Shown here: in pieces, positions 55,134-64,000 of the stretch | How the letters are laid out: each line of letters starts with the position of its first letter | Numbering within the stretch: position 1 is the first letter of the stretch | Assembly (NCBI RefSeq): GCF_002837135.1 | Contig: NZ_NWBQ01000056.1 | Coordinates: 1 to 64,000, forward strand | Length of the DNA stretch: 64,000 nt | DNA from: Macromonas bipunctata | Lineage (GTDB): Bacteria > Pseudomonadota > Gammaproteobacteria > Burkholderiales > Burkholderiaceae_C | Direction of reading: 5' to 3' | The notes under the pieces: generated by a model | What the model was told of the DNA's origin: nothing | Database searches by the model: none | What the model saw: only the letters and a program-made list of their open reading frames with translations | Position numbers and translations under genes: made by a program

Positions 55134-55958
55134 TTACTTCTTGCGACGCGACACGATCATGTTCTGCGTGCGGCGGTTGTTGCGGGTACGGTAACCCTTG
55201 GTCAGGTTGCCCCACGGATCGACCGGCGGCATACCGGTACCGGTACGGCCTTCACCACCACCGTGCGGGTGGTCGATCGGGTTCATCGCCACACCGCGAA
55301 CGGTCGGGCGGATACCCATGTGACGCTTGACACCGGCCTTGCCCAACTGGCGCAGGCTGTGCTCGGTGTTGGAGACCTCGCCAATGGTGGCGCGGCAGTC
55401 CACGTGCACCTTGCGCACTTCGCCGGAACGCATACGCACCTGGGCGTAGATGCCTTCACGGGCCAGCAGCACAGCGGAGGCGCCGGCGGAACGGGCGATT
55501 TGCGCGCCCTTGCCGATTTGCAGCTCGATGCAGTGGATGGTGGAACCGACCGGAATGTTGCGAATCGGCAGGGTGTTGCCCACGCGGATCGGGGACTCCG
55601 AGCCGCTCAGCAGGGTCGCGCCCACTTCAACGCCACGCGGGGCGATGATGTAGCGGCGCTCGCCGTCGGCGTAGCACAGCAGCGCGATGTGCGCGGTGCG
55701 GTTCGGGTCGTATTCCAGACGCTCGACCTTGGCCGGGATGCCGTCCTTGTTGCGACGGAAATCGATCACGCGGTAGTGGTGCTTGTTGCCACCGCCCTTG
55801 TGACGTACCGTGATGTGACCGTTGTTGTTGCGGCCAGCCTTCTGGAACTGCGGCTCCAGCAGCGGCGCGTAACCGGCACCCTTGTGCAGGGTTTCACGGG
55901 TCACTTTGACCATGCCACGACGACCCGGGGTCGTCGGCTTCATCTTGATAACTGCCAT
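55134..55958 (-). CDS. rplB: 50S ribosomal protein L2
   Basis: 274 residues, [19 protein letters not shown] at the start and the peptidyl-transferase-near loop [19 protein letters not shown] with the conserved His. Ordinary. Confidence 0.98.
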   Translation of the reverse strand: MAVIKMKPTTPGRRGMVKVTRETLHKGAGYAPLLEPQFQKAGRNNNGHITVRHKGGGNKHHYRVIDFRRNKDGIPAKVERLEYDPNRTAHIALLCYADGERRYIIAPRGVEVGATLLSGSESPIRVGNTLPIRNIPVGSTIHCIELQIGKGAQIARSAGASAVLLAREGIYAQVRMRSGEVRKVHVDCRATIGEVSNTEHSLRQLGKAGVKRHMGIRPTVRGVAMNPIDHPHGGGEGRTGTGMPPVDPWGNLTKGYRTRNNRRTQNMIVSRRKK

Positions 55959-55960
55959 GA

Positions 55961-56275
55961 TTAGACGGCCTCCCCACCGAAGCTGAGTTCCTGACCCTGC
56001 TGCAGCGTCACATAGGCTTTGCGCACGTGGTCACGACGGCCCACGGTCTTGCCAAAACGCTTGGCCTTGCCCTTTTGGTTCAGGACGTTGACCGCTGCAA
56101 CCTTGACGTTGAACAGCAGTTCCACGGCGGCCTTGATTTCAGGCTTGGTGGCGTCTTGCAGCACCTTGAACAGCATGGTGTTGTTCTTTTCGGCGGCCAG
56201 GGTGCCCTTTTCGGACACGATGGGAGCCACCAACACCTGCATCAGACGACCTTCGTCAAACTGGACGTTGCTCAT
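55961..56275 (-). CDS. rplW: 50S ribosomal protein L23
   Basis: 104 residues. It has [30 protein letters not shown], then [32 protein letters not shown]. Exit-tunnel docking protein for trigger factor and SRP. Overlaps rplD by 4 bp. Confidence 0.97.
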   Translation of the reverse strand: MSNVQFDEGRLMQVLVAPIVSEKGTLAAEKNNTMLFKVLQDATKPEIKAAVELLFNVKVAAVNVLNQKGKAKRFGKTVGRRDHVRKAYVTLQQGQELSFGGEAV

Positions 56276-56892
56276 GCGAACATCTCCTTGAGTTTGTCGA
56301 TGGCACCCTTGGTGACGATCACTTTCTTGTAGTGAACCAGCGACAGCGGATCGGCGTAACGCGGCTCAACCACCAGCACGTGCGGCAGGTTGCGCGAAGC
56401 CAGGTACAGGTTTTCGTCGATCTGGTCGGCGATCACGAGCACGGATTGCAGGTTCATGGCCTTGAACTTGGCGGCCAGCAGCTTGGTCTTGGGGGCTTCC
56501 ACGGTCAGGGAATCCACCACGGCCAGACGGCCTTCACGAACCAGTTGCGAGAAGATGGAGGCCATGCCGGCGCGGTACATCTTCTTGTTCAGCTTTTGGC
56601 TGAAGTTTTCGTCCGGGCTGTTCGGGAAAATCCGACCGCCCCCACGCCACAGCGGGGAAGACGTCATACCGGCACGGGCGTTGCCGGTGCCTTTTTGCTT
56701 GAACGGCTTCTTGGTGCTGTGCTTGACCATTTCGCGGTCTTTTTGGGCACGGGTACCTTGACGCGCGTTGGCCTGGTAAGCCACCACCAGCTGGTGGATC
56801 AGCGATTCGTTGTAGTCGCGACCAAAGATGGTCTCGGGCACTTCCAGCTGGGAAGTGGCTTGACCTTGGTCGTTCAGGAGTTCAACTTGCAT
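56272..56892 (-). CDS. rplD: 50S ribosomal protein L4
   Basis: 206 residues, [24 protein letters not shown] and the extended loop [35 protein letters not shown]. In E. coli L4 also regulates the S10 operon. Overlaps rplC stop by 1 bp (TGATG). Confidence 0.97.
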   Translation of the reverse strand: MQVELLNDQGQATSQLEVPETIFGRDYNESLIHQLVVAYQANARQGTRAQKDREMVKHSTKKPFKQKGTGNARAGMTSSPLWRGGGRIFPNSPDENFSQKLNKKMYRAGMASIFSQLVREGRLAVVDSLTVEAPKTKLLAAKFKAMNLQSVLVIADQIDENLYLASRNLPHVLVVEPRYADPLSLVHYKKVIVTKGAIDKLKEMFA

Positions 56893-57563
56893 CAGTTAGC
56901 TCCTTTGCTGGCAGCTTTGACGGCGGGACGCACGGTGACAAAGCCACCCTTGGAGCCCGGAACGGCACCCTTGATCAGCAGCAGCTGACGGGCTTCATCG
57001 ACACGCACCACATCCAGGTTCTGGGTGGTGACGGTCTCGGCGCCCATGTGGCCGGTCATCTTCTTGCCCGGGAACACGCGGCCCGGATCCTGCGCCATCG
57101 AGATGGAACCCGGCACGTTGTGCGAACGGCTGTTACCGTGCGAAGCGCGCTGGGAAGCAAAGTTGTGACGCTTGATGGTGCCGGCAAAGCCTTTACCGAT
57201 GGAGGTGCCTTGCACGTCCACTTTTTGACCGGCTGCGAACAGCTCGGTCACGGGCAGCACCGAACCGGCGGCAAACTTGCCAGCCACTTCGGCGGTGACG
57301 CGGAATTCTTGCAGGATTTCACCGGCTTCGACGCCAGCCTTGGCCAGGTGACCAGCTTCGGGCTTGGTCACGCGCGAGGCACGACGCTTGCCAAAGGTCA
57401 CTTGCAGGGCATCGTAACCGTCGTTGGCCTGGGTTTTGACTTGTGCCACGCGGTTGTTCGACACATCGACCACCGTGACAGGCACTGCGTCCCCGTCATC
57501 GGTGAACAGACGCATCATGCCCACCTTGCGGCCCAACAACCCGAGGGAGTTGCTCAGACTCAT
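56892..57563 (-). CDS. rplC: 50S ribosomal protein L3
   Basis: 223 residues from ATG 57563: [62 protein letters not shown] with the Gln methylated in E. coli region, and [23 protein letters not shown]. The frame extends 20 codons upstream without conservation. 200 bp after rpsJ, with a hairpin in the gap. Confidence 0.97.
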   Translation of the reverse strand: MSLSNSLGLLGRKVGMMRLFTDDGDAVPVTVVDVSNNRVAQVKTQANDGYDALQVTFGKRRASRVTKPEAGHLAKAGVEAGEILQEFRVTAEVAGKFAAGSVLPVTELFAAGQKVDVQGTSIGKGFAGTIKRHNFASQRASHGNSRSHNVPGSISMAQDPGRVFPGKKMTGHMGAETVTTQNLDVVRVDEARQLLLIKGAVPGSKGGFVTVRPAVKAASKGAN

Positions 57564-57692
57564 TGTTTTCTCCGTTCCCGACTTCAATTGGCCGGGGCTG
57601 ATTGCCTGCACCTTGCGCAACACAAGACACGAGGCGGGTTAAAGACACTGGATGCTGCCGCTGGCAAAGCCAGCACAGCATCTGAAGTGCTG

Positions 57693-57722
57693 AAAAGCCT
57701 GCGATTCTACACCGCAGGCTTT
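57693..57722 (-). terminator. Terminator-like hairpin between rpsJ and rplC
   Basis: On the minus strand AAAGCCTGCG (57722-57713) pairs with CGCAGGCTTT (57703-57694), loop of nine bases, followed by one or two more T. It starts 42 bp after the rpsJ stop and could act as an intrinsic terminator or attenuator within the ribosomal gene cluster. Confidence 0.65.
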
Positions 57723-57763
57723 GAACATGCAAGCGTTGCCGGTGGCCCGGACGCGCGGCGATG

Positions 57764-58075
57764 TTATTGCAGCTTGATTTCGACGTCCACGCCAGCCGGC
57801 AGGTCGAGCTTCATCAGCGCGTCCACGGTCTTGTCGGTCGGATCCACGATGTCCATCAGGCGCTGGTGGGTGCGGATCTCGAGCTGGTCGCGGCTGGTCT
57901 TGTTGACGTGGGGCGAACGCAGGATGTCGAAACGCTTCATGCGGGTCGGCAGGGGCACCGGGCCCTTGACGATGGCGCCGGTGCGCTTGGCGGTGTCAAC
58001 GATTTCGGCGGCCGAGGCGTCGATCAGCTTGTAATCAAAAGCCTTCAGGCGGATACGGATTTTTTGCTTGTTCAT
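57764..58075 (-). CDS. rpsJ: 30S ribosomal protein S10
   Basis: 103 residues, [20 protein letters not shown] and [39 protein letters not shown], the S10/NusE signatures. Also a partner of NusB in antitermination. 85 bp after tuf. Confidence 0.98.
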   Translation of the reverse strand: MNKQKIRIRLKAFDYKLIDASAAEIVDTAKRTGAIVKGPVPLPTRMKRFDILRSPHVNKTSRDQLEIRTHQRLMDIVDPTDKTVDALMKLDLPAGVDVEIKLQ

Positions 58076-58160
58076 GACTGGTTCCTAAAAGTTCGGGAGA
58101 GCGAATGCGCTGAAAAAGAAGCCGACCGGCGCATGCCGGCCGACCACTGTTCAACGGAAA

Positions 58161-59351
<1,191 letters not shown>

Positions 59352-59500
59352 GATGCAATTCCTTCAAAAAAGAACAAGGCCCGTGTGGGGGTTTAAGGTC
59401 TGCACTGCACTGCGGGATCGTCTCGCACGGGCACAAGGCGGCGTGCAGTCGCAGACCGGGAATTTAACCGAAGCCGGTGACGGCTCCGGTGGGCTGGGGT

Positions 59501-61603
59501 TTACTTGGCGCGGGCGGCCATGATGGCTTCTTGCACGTTGCGCGGGGCTTCCGAGTAGTGCTTGAATTCCATGGTGTAGGTGGCGCGACCTTGGGTGGCC
59601 GAACGCAGCGCGGTGGAGTAGCCGAACATTTCGGACAGCGGCACTTCGGCCTTGATGGCCTTGCCACCGCCAACCATGTCGTCCATGCCCTGCACCATGC
59701 CGCGGCGGCTCGACAAGTCGCCCATCACGGTACCGGCGTAGTCTTCTGGCGTTTCCACTTCCACGGCCATCATAGGTTCCAGAATGACCGGCTGGGCCTT
59801 CTTGCAACCTTCCTTGAAGCCGAAGATGGCGGCCATCTTGAACGCCAGTTCGTTCGAGTCCACATCGTGGTACGAACCGAAGTGCAGCGTGACCTTGACG
59901 TCCACCACCGGGTAACCGGCCAGCACGCCTTGGCCCAGAGCTTCCTGGATGCCCTTTTCCACCGCCGGGATGAATTCGCGCGGCACCACACCGCCCTTGA
60001 TCGCGTCCACGAATTCGAAGCCCTTGCCGGCCTCTTGCGGTTCGATCTTGAGCACGACGTGACCGTACTGGCCCTTGCCACCGGACTGGCGCACGAACTT
60101 GCCTTCGGCTTCGTTCACGGTGCCACGGATGGTTTCGCGGTAGGCCACTTGCGGCTTGCCGACGTTGGCTTCCACACCGAATTCGCGCTTCATGCGGTCC
60201 ACGATGATGTCCAGGTGCAGCTCGCCCATGCCAGCGATGATGGTCTGACCGGATTCTTCGTCGGTGCGCACGCGGAAGGACGGATCTTCGGCGGCCAGGC
60301 GGTTGAGGGCGATGCCCATCTTTTCCTGGTCGGTCTTGGTCTTGGGCTCGACGGCCTGGGCAATCACCGGCTCCGGGAACACCATCTTTTCCAGCGCGAT
60401 GATGGCGGACGGGTCGCACAGGGTTTCACCGGTGGTGACGTCCTTCAGGCCCACGCAGGCGGCGATGTCGCCGGCGCGGATTTCTTCAACTTCCTGGCGG
60501 TTGTTGGCGTGCATCTGCACGATACGGCCAATGCGCTCCTTCTTGCCCTTGACGGCGTTGTACACGGTGTCGCCCTTCTTGAGGACGCCGGAGTACACGC
60601 GCACGAAGGTCAGCTGGCCCACGAACGGGTCGGTCATCAGCTTGAACGCCAGCGCGGACAGCTTTTCCTCGTCGTCGGCCTTGCGGCTGGTCGGCTCTTC
60701 GTTTTCGTCGGTGCCACCGACCGGGGGGATGTCCACCGGGGAAGGCAGCAGTTCAATCACGGCGTCGAGCATGCGCTGCACGCCCTTGTTCTTGAACGCG
60801 GTGCCGCACAGCATGGGCTGGATTTCGGTCGCCAGGGTGCGCGCACGCAGACCGGCGGTGATTTCCTCTTCGGTCAGCTCTTCGCCACCGAGGTACTTGT
60901 CCATCAGCTCTTCGCTCGATTCGGCGGCGGCTTCGACCATCTTCTCGCGCCATTCCTTGGCCAGCTCCAGCAGCTCGGCCGGAATTTCCTCGTAGCTGAA
61001 CTTCATGCCCTGGGAGGCTTCATCCCAAATGATGGCCTTCATCTTGCGCAGATCCACCACGCCCTTGAAGTTTTCCTCGGCACCGATCGGGATCACGATC
61101 GGCACGGGGTTGCCCTTCAGGCGGGTCTTGATCTGGTCCACGACCTTGAAGAAGTTGGCGCCGGTGCGATCCATCTTGTTCACGAAGGCCAGACGCGGCA
61201 CCTTGTACTTGTTGGCCTGGCGCCACACGGTCTCGGACTGCGGCTGCACGCCACCCACGGCGCAGTACACCATGCAGGCGCCGTCGAGCACGCGCATGGA
61301 ACGCTCCACCTCGATGGTGAAGTCCACGTGACCGGGGGTGTCGATGATGTTGAAGCGGTGCTCGGGGAAGGTGTTGTCCATCCCTTTCCAGAAGCAGGTG
61401 GTGGCGGCCGAGGTGATGGTGATACCACGTTCCTGTTCCTGCTCCATCCAGTCCATGGTGGCAGCGCCGTCGTGCACTTCACCGATCTTGTGGCTCACGC
61501 CGGTGTAGAACAGGATGCGTTCGGTGGTGGTGGTCTTGCCGGCGTCGATGTGGGCCGAAATACCGATGTTGCGGTAACGCGCGAGGGGCGTGGTACGTGC
61601 CAT
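59501..61603 (-). CDS. fusA: Elongation factor G
   Basis: Translocase GTPase, 700 residues from ATG 61603 ([30 protein letters not shown]). G3 [22 protein letters not shown]4 [10 protein letters not shown], domain IV with [14 protein letters not shown] and the C-terminal [29 protein letters not shown]. Ordinary. 149 bp from tuf. Confidence 0.98.
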   Translation of the reverse strand: MARTTPLARYRNIGISAHIDAGKTTTTERILFYTGVSHKIGEVHDGAATMDWMEQEQERGITITSAATTCFWKGMDNTFPEHRFNIIDTPGHVDFTIEVERSMRVLDGACMVYCAVGGVQPQSETVWRQANKYKVPRLAFVNKMDRTGANFFKVVDQIKTRLKGNPVPIVIPIGAEENFKGVVDLRKMKAIIWDEASQGMKFSYEEIPAELLELAKEWREKMVEAAAESSEELMDKYLGGEELTEEEITAGLRARTLATEIQPMLCGTAFKNKGVQRMLDAVIELLPSPVDIPPVGGTDENEEPTSRKADDEEKLSALAFKLMTDPFVGQLTFVRVYSGVLKKGDTVYNAVKGKKERIGRIVQMHANNRQEVEEIRAGDIAACVGLKDVTTGETLCDPSAIIALEKMVFPEPVIAQAVEPKTKTDQEKMGIALNRLAAEDPSFRVRTDEESGQTIIAGMGELHLDIIVDRMKREFGVEANVGKPQVAYRETIRGTVNEAEGKFVRQSGGKGQYGHVVLKIEPQEAGKGFEFVDAIKGGVVPREFIPAVEKGIQEALGQGVLAGYPVVDVKVTLHFGSYHDVDSNELAFKMAAIFGFKEGCKKAQPVILEPMMAVEVETPEDYAGTVMGDLSSRRGMVQGMDDMVGGGKAIKAEVPLSEMFGYSTALRSATQGRATYTMEFKHYSEAPRNVQEAIMAARAK

Positions 61604-61690
61604 GAAAATTTCTCCGAAAGATACGGGCAAAGCCCGCCACCCCTTGTGAGAGTGCTGCGGGCCTTGCGGGATGCTATAACAGCGCGGGGC

Positions 61691-62161
61691 TTAGAAGCGG
61701 AAGTGGCTGAACGCCTTGTTGGCGTCGGCCATGCGGTGCACTTCGTCGCGGCGCTTCATGGCGCCGCCACGGCCTTCCGTGGCTTCCAGCAGCTCGTTGG
61801 CCAGGCGCAGGGCCATGGACTTCTCGCTGCGCTTGCGGGCAGCGACCTTGATCCAGCGCATGGACAGGGCCAGACGGCGCACCGGGCGCACTTCGACCGG
61901 CACCTGGTAGTTGGCGCCACCGACGCGGCGGGACTTGACTTCCACCAGCGGCTTGACGTTGTTGATGGCGGTGGTGAAGAGTTCCAGCGGATCCTTGCCG
62001 GTCTTCTTTTCCATTTGTTCCAGGGCACCGTAGATGATGCGCTCTGCAACCGCCTTTTTGCCGCCTTCCATGATCACGTTCATGAATTTGGACAGCTCGA
62101 CATTGCCGAACTTGGGATCCGGCAGAATTTCACGTTTAGGGACTTCGCGACGACGTGGCAT
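61691..62161 (-). CDS. rpsG: 30S ribosomal protein S7
   Basis: 156 residues from ATG 62161: [54 protein letters not shown] and the end [18 protein letters not shown]. 16S rRNA 3' domain organiser. Confidence 0.98.
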   Translation of the reverse strand: MPRRREVPKREILPDPKFGNVELSKFMNVIMEGGKKAVAERIIYGALEQMEKKTGKDPLELFTTAINNVKPLVEVKSRRVGGANYQVPVEVRPVRRLALSMRWIKVAARKRSEKSMALRLANELLEATEGRGGAMKRRDEVHRMADANKAFSHFRF

Positions 62162-62335
62162 GTTTGACCTCTGTTGCTTCAGTTGGCACCGGCTTGGCGG
62201 CACCGCGAGAGCTATTCCCAACTCTCACTTACTCGACCCGTGCGCACACAGCGTGCACATTGAGGGTCATTGCGCTGCCTGAACCGCGCCACGCGGCCAA
62301 CAGCACCGAATTCTTGACACCCGAAGGGGCCAGGC

Positions 62336-62713
62336 TTACTTGGCCTTGGGCTTCTTGGCGCCGTACTTGGAGCGCGACTGCTTGCGGTCTTTGACGCCTT
62401 GCAGGTCGAGCGAACCGCGCACGATGTGGTAACGCACACCCGGCAAGTCTTTCACACGGCCGCCGCGCACCAGCACCACGCTGTGCTCTTGCAGGTTGTG
62501 GCCTTCACCGCCGATGTAGGAGATGACTTCGAAGCCGTTGGTCAGGCGCACCTTGGCGACTTTACGCAGCGCGGAGTTCGGCTTCTTGGGGGTGGTGGTG
62601 TACACACGGGTACACACGCCACGGCGCTGGGGGCAGTTCTCCATCGCGGGAGATTTGGACTTGGTCTTTTCGACCTCCCGCCCCTGACGGACGAGCTGGT
62701 TGATGGTTGGCAT
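62336..62713 (-). CDS. rpsL: 30S ribosomal protein S12
   Basis: 125 residues, [50 protein letters not shown] and [19 protein letters not shown]. The Lys residues of TPKKPNS and GRVKDLPG that mutate in streptomycin resistance are wild type. First gene of the str block. Confidence 0.98.
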   Translation of the reverse strand: MPTINQLVRQGREVEKTKSKSPAMENCPQRRGVCTRVYTTTPKKPNSALRKVAKVRLTNGFEVISYIGGEGHNLQEHSVVLVRGGRVKDLPGVRYHIVRGSLDLQGVKDRKQSRSKYGAKKPKAK

Positions 62714-62814
62714 TGAAACGTCCCTAAACGTTTGAAATTGAAAACGGAAAGCCCTTCGGATGTTTCCGAAAAGCCCTCTAATGTATCACGCCCGATGGGT
62801 GCAAGGCAACTGCT

Positions 62815-63993
62815 TTACTGGATCCACAGGCGCAGCGCGTCCCACAGGCGGCCCACGGGGCCGGCTTCTTCCACGGTTTCAAGCACGAACAGCGGCACTT
62901 CTGTCACCACGGCGCCGCTGGCGGTGGTCACGCGCAGGGTGCCCAGGGGTTCGCCCTTTTGCAGCGGGGCGATGAGCGGGTCGGTGCGCAGGACTTCGGT
63001 TTTCAGGCGCGCGGCTTCACCCGCTGGCACGCTGACAACCACGCCGTCGGGGCGGCCGAGCTTGGCCTGGCCCGCCTGGCCCTTCCAGACGGTGGGCGTG
63101 ACCACGGCCTGACCCGGCGCGAACAGGCGCACGGCCTCGTAGGCGGAGTAGCCCCAGTTGAGCAGCTTCTGGCTTTCGGTGGCGCGGGCGTTTTCGTTGG
63201 CGGCGCCCAGCATGACGCTGATCAGGCGGCGCTGGCCGGCGGCGTCCTTGCCCAGGGCCGGGAACTGGCGCTTGGCGGTGGCCACCAGGCAGTAGCCGGC
63301 GGCGTTGGTGTGGCCAGTCTTGAGGCCATCGACCGTGGGGTCGCGGAACAGCAGCAGGTTGCGGTTGAGCTCGTTGGCCGCTGGCGTGCCGGGGTAGCGG
63401 TAACGCTGGATGGCGTAGTAGCCCACGTACTGCGGGAAGTCCTGCATCAGGCGGGTGGCCAGGATGGAGAGGTCGCGCGCGGTGGTGACGTGCCCGGCCT
63501 CGGTCAGGCCTTCGGGGTTCTTGTAGTGGGTGTTGCGCATGCCCAGCACTTGCGCCTGCTGGTTCATGAGCTCGACGAAGCGCTCGACGGTGCCGCCCAC
63601 GCCCTCGGCCAGCGCCACGGTGGCGTCGTTGCCGGACTGCACGATCATGCCCTTGAGCAGGTCTTCGACCGGGACTTGCATCTTGGGGTCGATGAACATG
63701 CGCGAGCCGGGCATCTTCCAGGCGCGCTCGCTGACGCTGAAGGTCTGGGCCAGCGTGATTTTCTTGGCCTTGAGCGCGTCAAACACCAGGTAGGCCGCCA
63801 TGAGCTTGGTCAGCGAGGCGGGCTCGACCGGGGTGTCGGCGTCCTTGGCGGCCAGCACCTGGTTGGTGGTGGCATCGAACAGCAGGTAGGCGCGGGCGGC
63901 GATTTCGGGCGGCGGCAGGGTTTGCGCGCCCAGCGGCACCAGCGCGGCCAGGCCCAGCGCGGCACCCAGCAGCCAGCGGCGGCCGTGCAACAT
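62815..63993 (-). CDS. dacC: D-alanyl-D-alanine carboxypeptidase (penicillin-binding protein 5/6 type)
   Basis: Peptidoglycan carboxypeptidase of 392 residues, exported. Signal peptide LHGRRWLLGAALGLAALVPLGAQT, then the S11 catalytic motifs: SLTK at 60-63, SGN at 120-122 and KTG in VDGLKTGHTNAAGYCLVATA. The C-terminal PBP5 domain and an amphipathic-looking end (VGRLWDALRLWIQ) anchor it to the membrane. The symbol could equally be dacA. Its start lies 7 bp from the window end. Confidence 0.92.
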   Translation of the reverse strand: MLHGRRWLLGAALGLAALVPLGAQTLPPPEIAARAYLLFDATTNQVLAAKDADTPVEPASLTKLMAAYLVFDALKAKKITLAQTFSVSERAWKMPGSRMFIDPKMQVPVEDLLKGMIVQSGNDATVALAEGVGGTVERFVELMNQQAQVLGMRNTHYKNPEGLTEAGHVTTARDLSILATRLMQDFPQYVGYYAIQRYRYPGTPAANELNRNLLLFRDPTVDGLKTGHTNAAGYCLVATAKRQFPALGKDAAGQRRLISVMLGAANENARATESQKLLNWGYSAYEAVRLFAPGQAVVTPTVWKGQAGQAKLGRPDGVVVSVPAGEAARLKTEVLRTDPLIAPLQKGEPLGTLRVTTASGAVVTEVPLFVLETVEEAGPVGRLWDALRLWIQ

Positions 63994-64000
63994 GACTTCA

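Noticed and set aside
59477-62167. 896-codon open frame on the plus strand across fusA and rpsG
   Set aside because: Mirror of highly conserved translation genes, His/Gly-rich shadow with no family features.
62745-62785. Hairpin TTCGGA/TCCGAA with repeated AAAGCCCT between rpsL and dacC
   Set aside because: Short stem without a T-run in either direction; not convincing as terminator or regulator.

Overview
The window looks like chromosomal DNA of a high-GC betaproteobacterium, most likely Comamonadaceae (Acidovorax/Comamonas/Delftia-like). This rests on the class-typical str-S10 ribosomal cluster and atpIBEFHAGDC operon, a phasin, regulatory PTS genes without a sugar permease, a cytochrome c'/b561 pair, and large aromatic-acid gene blocks with TRAP transporters. 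No sequence search was possible; all family calls come from reading motifs.

Layout. 1-249 is the tail of an IS1380-type transposase. 455-4348 holds a TRAP large permease and the three-subunit 5-oxoprolinase pxpBCA. 4431-12326 looks like a quinate/shikimate-to-protocatechuate module: TetR regulator, TRAP dctQMP, type II dehydroquinase, an AroE-like dehydrogenase with an NAD-type signature, an AEC permease and, convergent, a 3-dehydroshikimate dehydratase-like gene plus a separate HPPD-like gene. The same putative operator lies before dctQ and before the HPPD-like gene. 12444-16802 carries pgi, a phasin, tRNA-Arg(CCG), a c5-type cytochrome and a YheT-like hydrolase. 16799-24003 is the ATP synthase operon (minus strand). 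24215-28397 is ybeD-lipB-lipA-murU-pepP. 28400-30046 is an M20 amidohydrolase gene broken by a roughly 280-bp IS200/IS605-type element.

30248-44736 is a complete benzoate to beta-ketoadipate block: benABCD, benK, catBCA, pcaD, pcaIJ, pcaF, an IclR regulator with a three-repeat operator, and two LysR regulators. Together these take benzoate through catechol and muconate to succinyl-CoA and acetyl-CoA. No protocatechuate ring-cleavage gene is in the window, so the 3-dehydroshikimate route must join enzymes elsewhere.

44781-52627 is mixed housekeeping: SEC-C protein, EI/HPr/EIIA-Man, an MFS permease, a TlpA-like lipoprotein, cytochrome c' and b561, GNAT and peroxiredoxin. 52771-62713 (minus strand) is rpsL-rpsG-fusA-tuf-rpsJ-rplCDWB-rpsS-rplV-rpsC-rplP-rpmC-rpsQ ending in a strong terminator, and 62815-63993 is a D-Ala-D-Ala carboxypeptidase. 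Several intrinsic terminator-like hairpins sit in odd places: inside the start of the YheT gene, directly before the AEC start, between benC and benD, and between rpsJ and rplC.
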